Assembly: GCF_008831285.2 (NCBI RefSeq)
Contig: NC_045146.1
Span: forward strand, 1,242,001-1,302,000
Direction of reading: 5' to 3'
Origin: Nymphaea colorata
Lineage: Eukaryota > Streptophyta > Magnoliopsida > Nymphaeales > Nymphaeaceae
Length of the DNA stretch: 60,000 nt
Shown here: piece after piece, positions 58,802 through 60,000 of the stretch
Position numbering within the stretch: the first letter of the stretch is position 1
How the letters are laid out: every line of letters starts with the position of its first letter
Made by a program: the position numbers and the translations under genes
Notes under the pieces: generated by a model
Databases searched by the model: none
Seen by the model: only the letters and a program-made list of their open reading frames with translations
What the model was told of the DNA's origin: nothing

Positions 58802-60000
58802 CTGCAGAAAGACATTAGCGAAGGCATCGGTGCAAAACAAAACAGATATTTCCATGTCTCTAAAAAGAAGATAGGAGAGAACATGCCCTGCTCTGGTTGC
58901 TAGATATAAAATAAAGAGGTTGCAAGGAAGATATAAAGGCCTTAGTCAACAATGCCAAAGCAAGCAGAATCATTCAGGAACCAGCATGATCACGTCTTCC
59001 AAGATCCTAGACTGACATATATACAGAGATAGAGGCCTTTTAGTCTTCTACCTAGTAATAACTTCAGAAGGATAGTTATCTTCCTATGCAATGCTGATGG
59101 AATATTAGTGCGAGCCATGGACCGTGAGACTGTAAAAGGCTCAACCCTCACATTCTAAGGAGCAGATCTCTTCAGTAGTAAGGCACCCCCGGAAAGAAGA
59201 AATTCATGACAATGAAAAACAGAAACTCACAACGAAAATCTATCTACTGTATTTTAGTAAAACTACAAAGAATTTTAGAAAGCCTTCAATTAATTCATGA
59301 AGCATTAAAATGCATCAACAGATTGATAAAACAAATATGCTCCATTCGGCGTTCAGATATTAAAGATAGTTATCACGTTTAGTAGAAAGCCAACCCCAGA
59401 TTCACAGAAAGCCTATGATGAAACAAGCAACAAGCAACAATAATAACATATTGACTGTTAAAGGCGTTAGGCACTTGCTTCTTTAGAACGGTTCAGGATC
59501 TGTTAAGCTGCAATTTCCTTTCCCTTGCTTGAACCGTCAAAAAGAAAAGGGTAGGAAAGGGTAAGGAAGTGAATAAGGGAGGGTCTCATGTTGGAAAAAT
59601 ATTTCAAGAAAAGACAAATGGAAAACCCTAGTACCACTAATATCTACCAAGAGAGACGGAAAAAAATAGATGGTTCATGAGGAGCCGAATTCATTTCGTA
59701 ATTCAAAAAGTTAGTACATCTAAAGAAGGAGCCTCATCAAACGGCAACAAATCAAGTGGAGACAAAAATATCACGGGTTTTTCCATAAAAAAGGAAGATG
59801 TTCCACCAGTTCAACGTGTATTCAAAAACACAAATATACACCGGAAAGCAAAATATGGCATCCAACTTGGCACTGGCATATAATTCGCCTAATTCCAGAT
59901 GTAACTTATCCAATTTACAAAAAAGATACAGAGAAAAAGAGAAAGAGGGGCTCCCCTGCGTCGGCCCCAGCGAATTCCTTTTGAGAGAGAGAAATAGGGA
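58802..60000 (-). other. Upstream of CWC15: probable 5'UTR intron
   Basis: CTGCAG at the 58802 border lies 19 bp before the ATG and could be the acceptor of a 5'UTR intron. A G+C-rich stretch at 59948-59975, the only one nearby, may belong to the first non-coding exon at or beyond the right edge. No gene otherwise. Confidence 0.4.

Overview
This is nuclear DNA of a flowering plant. It has U2-type GT-AG introns, plant Ty1-copia retrotransposons primed by initiator-Met tRNA, hAT-type transposon relics, and two genes with plant-type orthologues. The very long introns would fit a large-genome, non-grass angiosperm (perhaps a magnoliid or early-diverging lineage), but the sequence does not settle the species.

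Two host genes lie in tandem on the minus strand. (1) About three quarters of the window (position 1 to at least 43814, perhaps 46985) is one giant gene for a GMI1/SMCHD1-like GHKL ATPase (SMC flexible-hinge family, DNA repair by homologous recombination). I traced 24 coding exons. All have GT/AG borders except that the last runs to a donor near the left edge, all phases agree, and no stop interrupts them. They give 866 codons; the C-terminal part with the hinge is beyond the left edge. Coding sequence is 2.6 kb spread over about 43.6 kb. (2) From 50484 to 58782 lies a complete seven-exon gene for the spliceosomal NineTeen-complex protein CWC15 (230 aa).

The first gene is so long because four full-length Ty1-copia elements sit in four different introns: E1 (5412-10669, + strand, intact 1401-codon gag-pol, identical 165-bp LTRs, TSD TTATG), E2 (14841-20295, - strand, one single-base frameshift in integrase, 247-bp LTRs, TSD ACTTG), E3 (27143-32314, + strand, same family as E1 but with two stops and a frameshift, TSD GTGTA) and E4 (37290-42251, + strand, heavily broken pol, 286/287-bp LTRs, no TSD). 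E1 is nested in a small hAT-like element rich in a 14-bp palindrome. E3 is nested in a Ty3-gypsy integrase relic. Three of the four copia elements are antisense to the host gene.

Other structure: a foldback repeat in a GMI1-like intron (25358-25910), a BED-zinc-finger hAT transposase relic in CWC15 intron 1, several short perfect or near-perfect tandem duplications, microsatellites, and a possible extra first exon and promoter for the GMI1-like gene near 46.8-47.0 kb. I found no tRNA, rRNA, CRISPR or bacterial-type system. No previously undescribed enzymatic system is visible. The unusual part is the architecture: an apparently intact DNA-repair gene carrying four copia insertions, one of them possibly still mobile.
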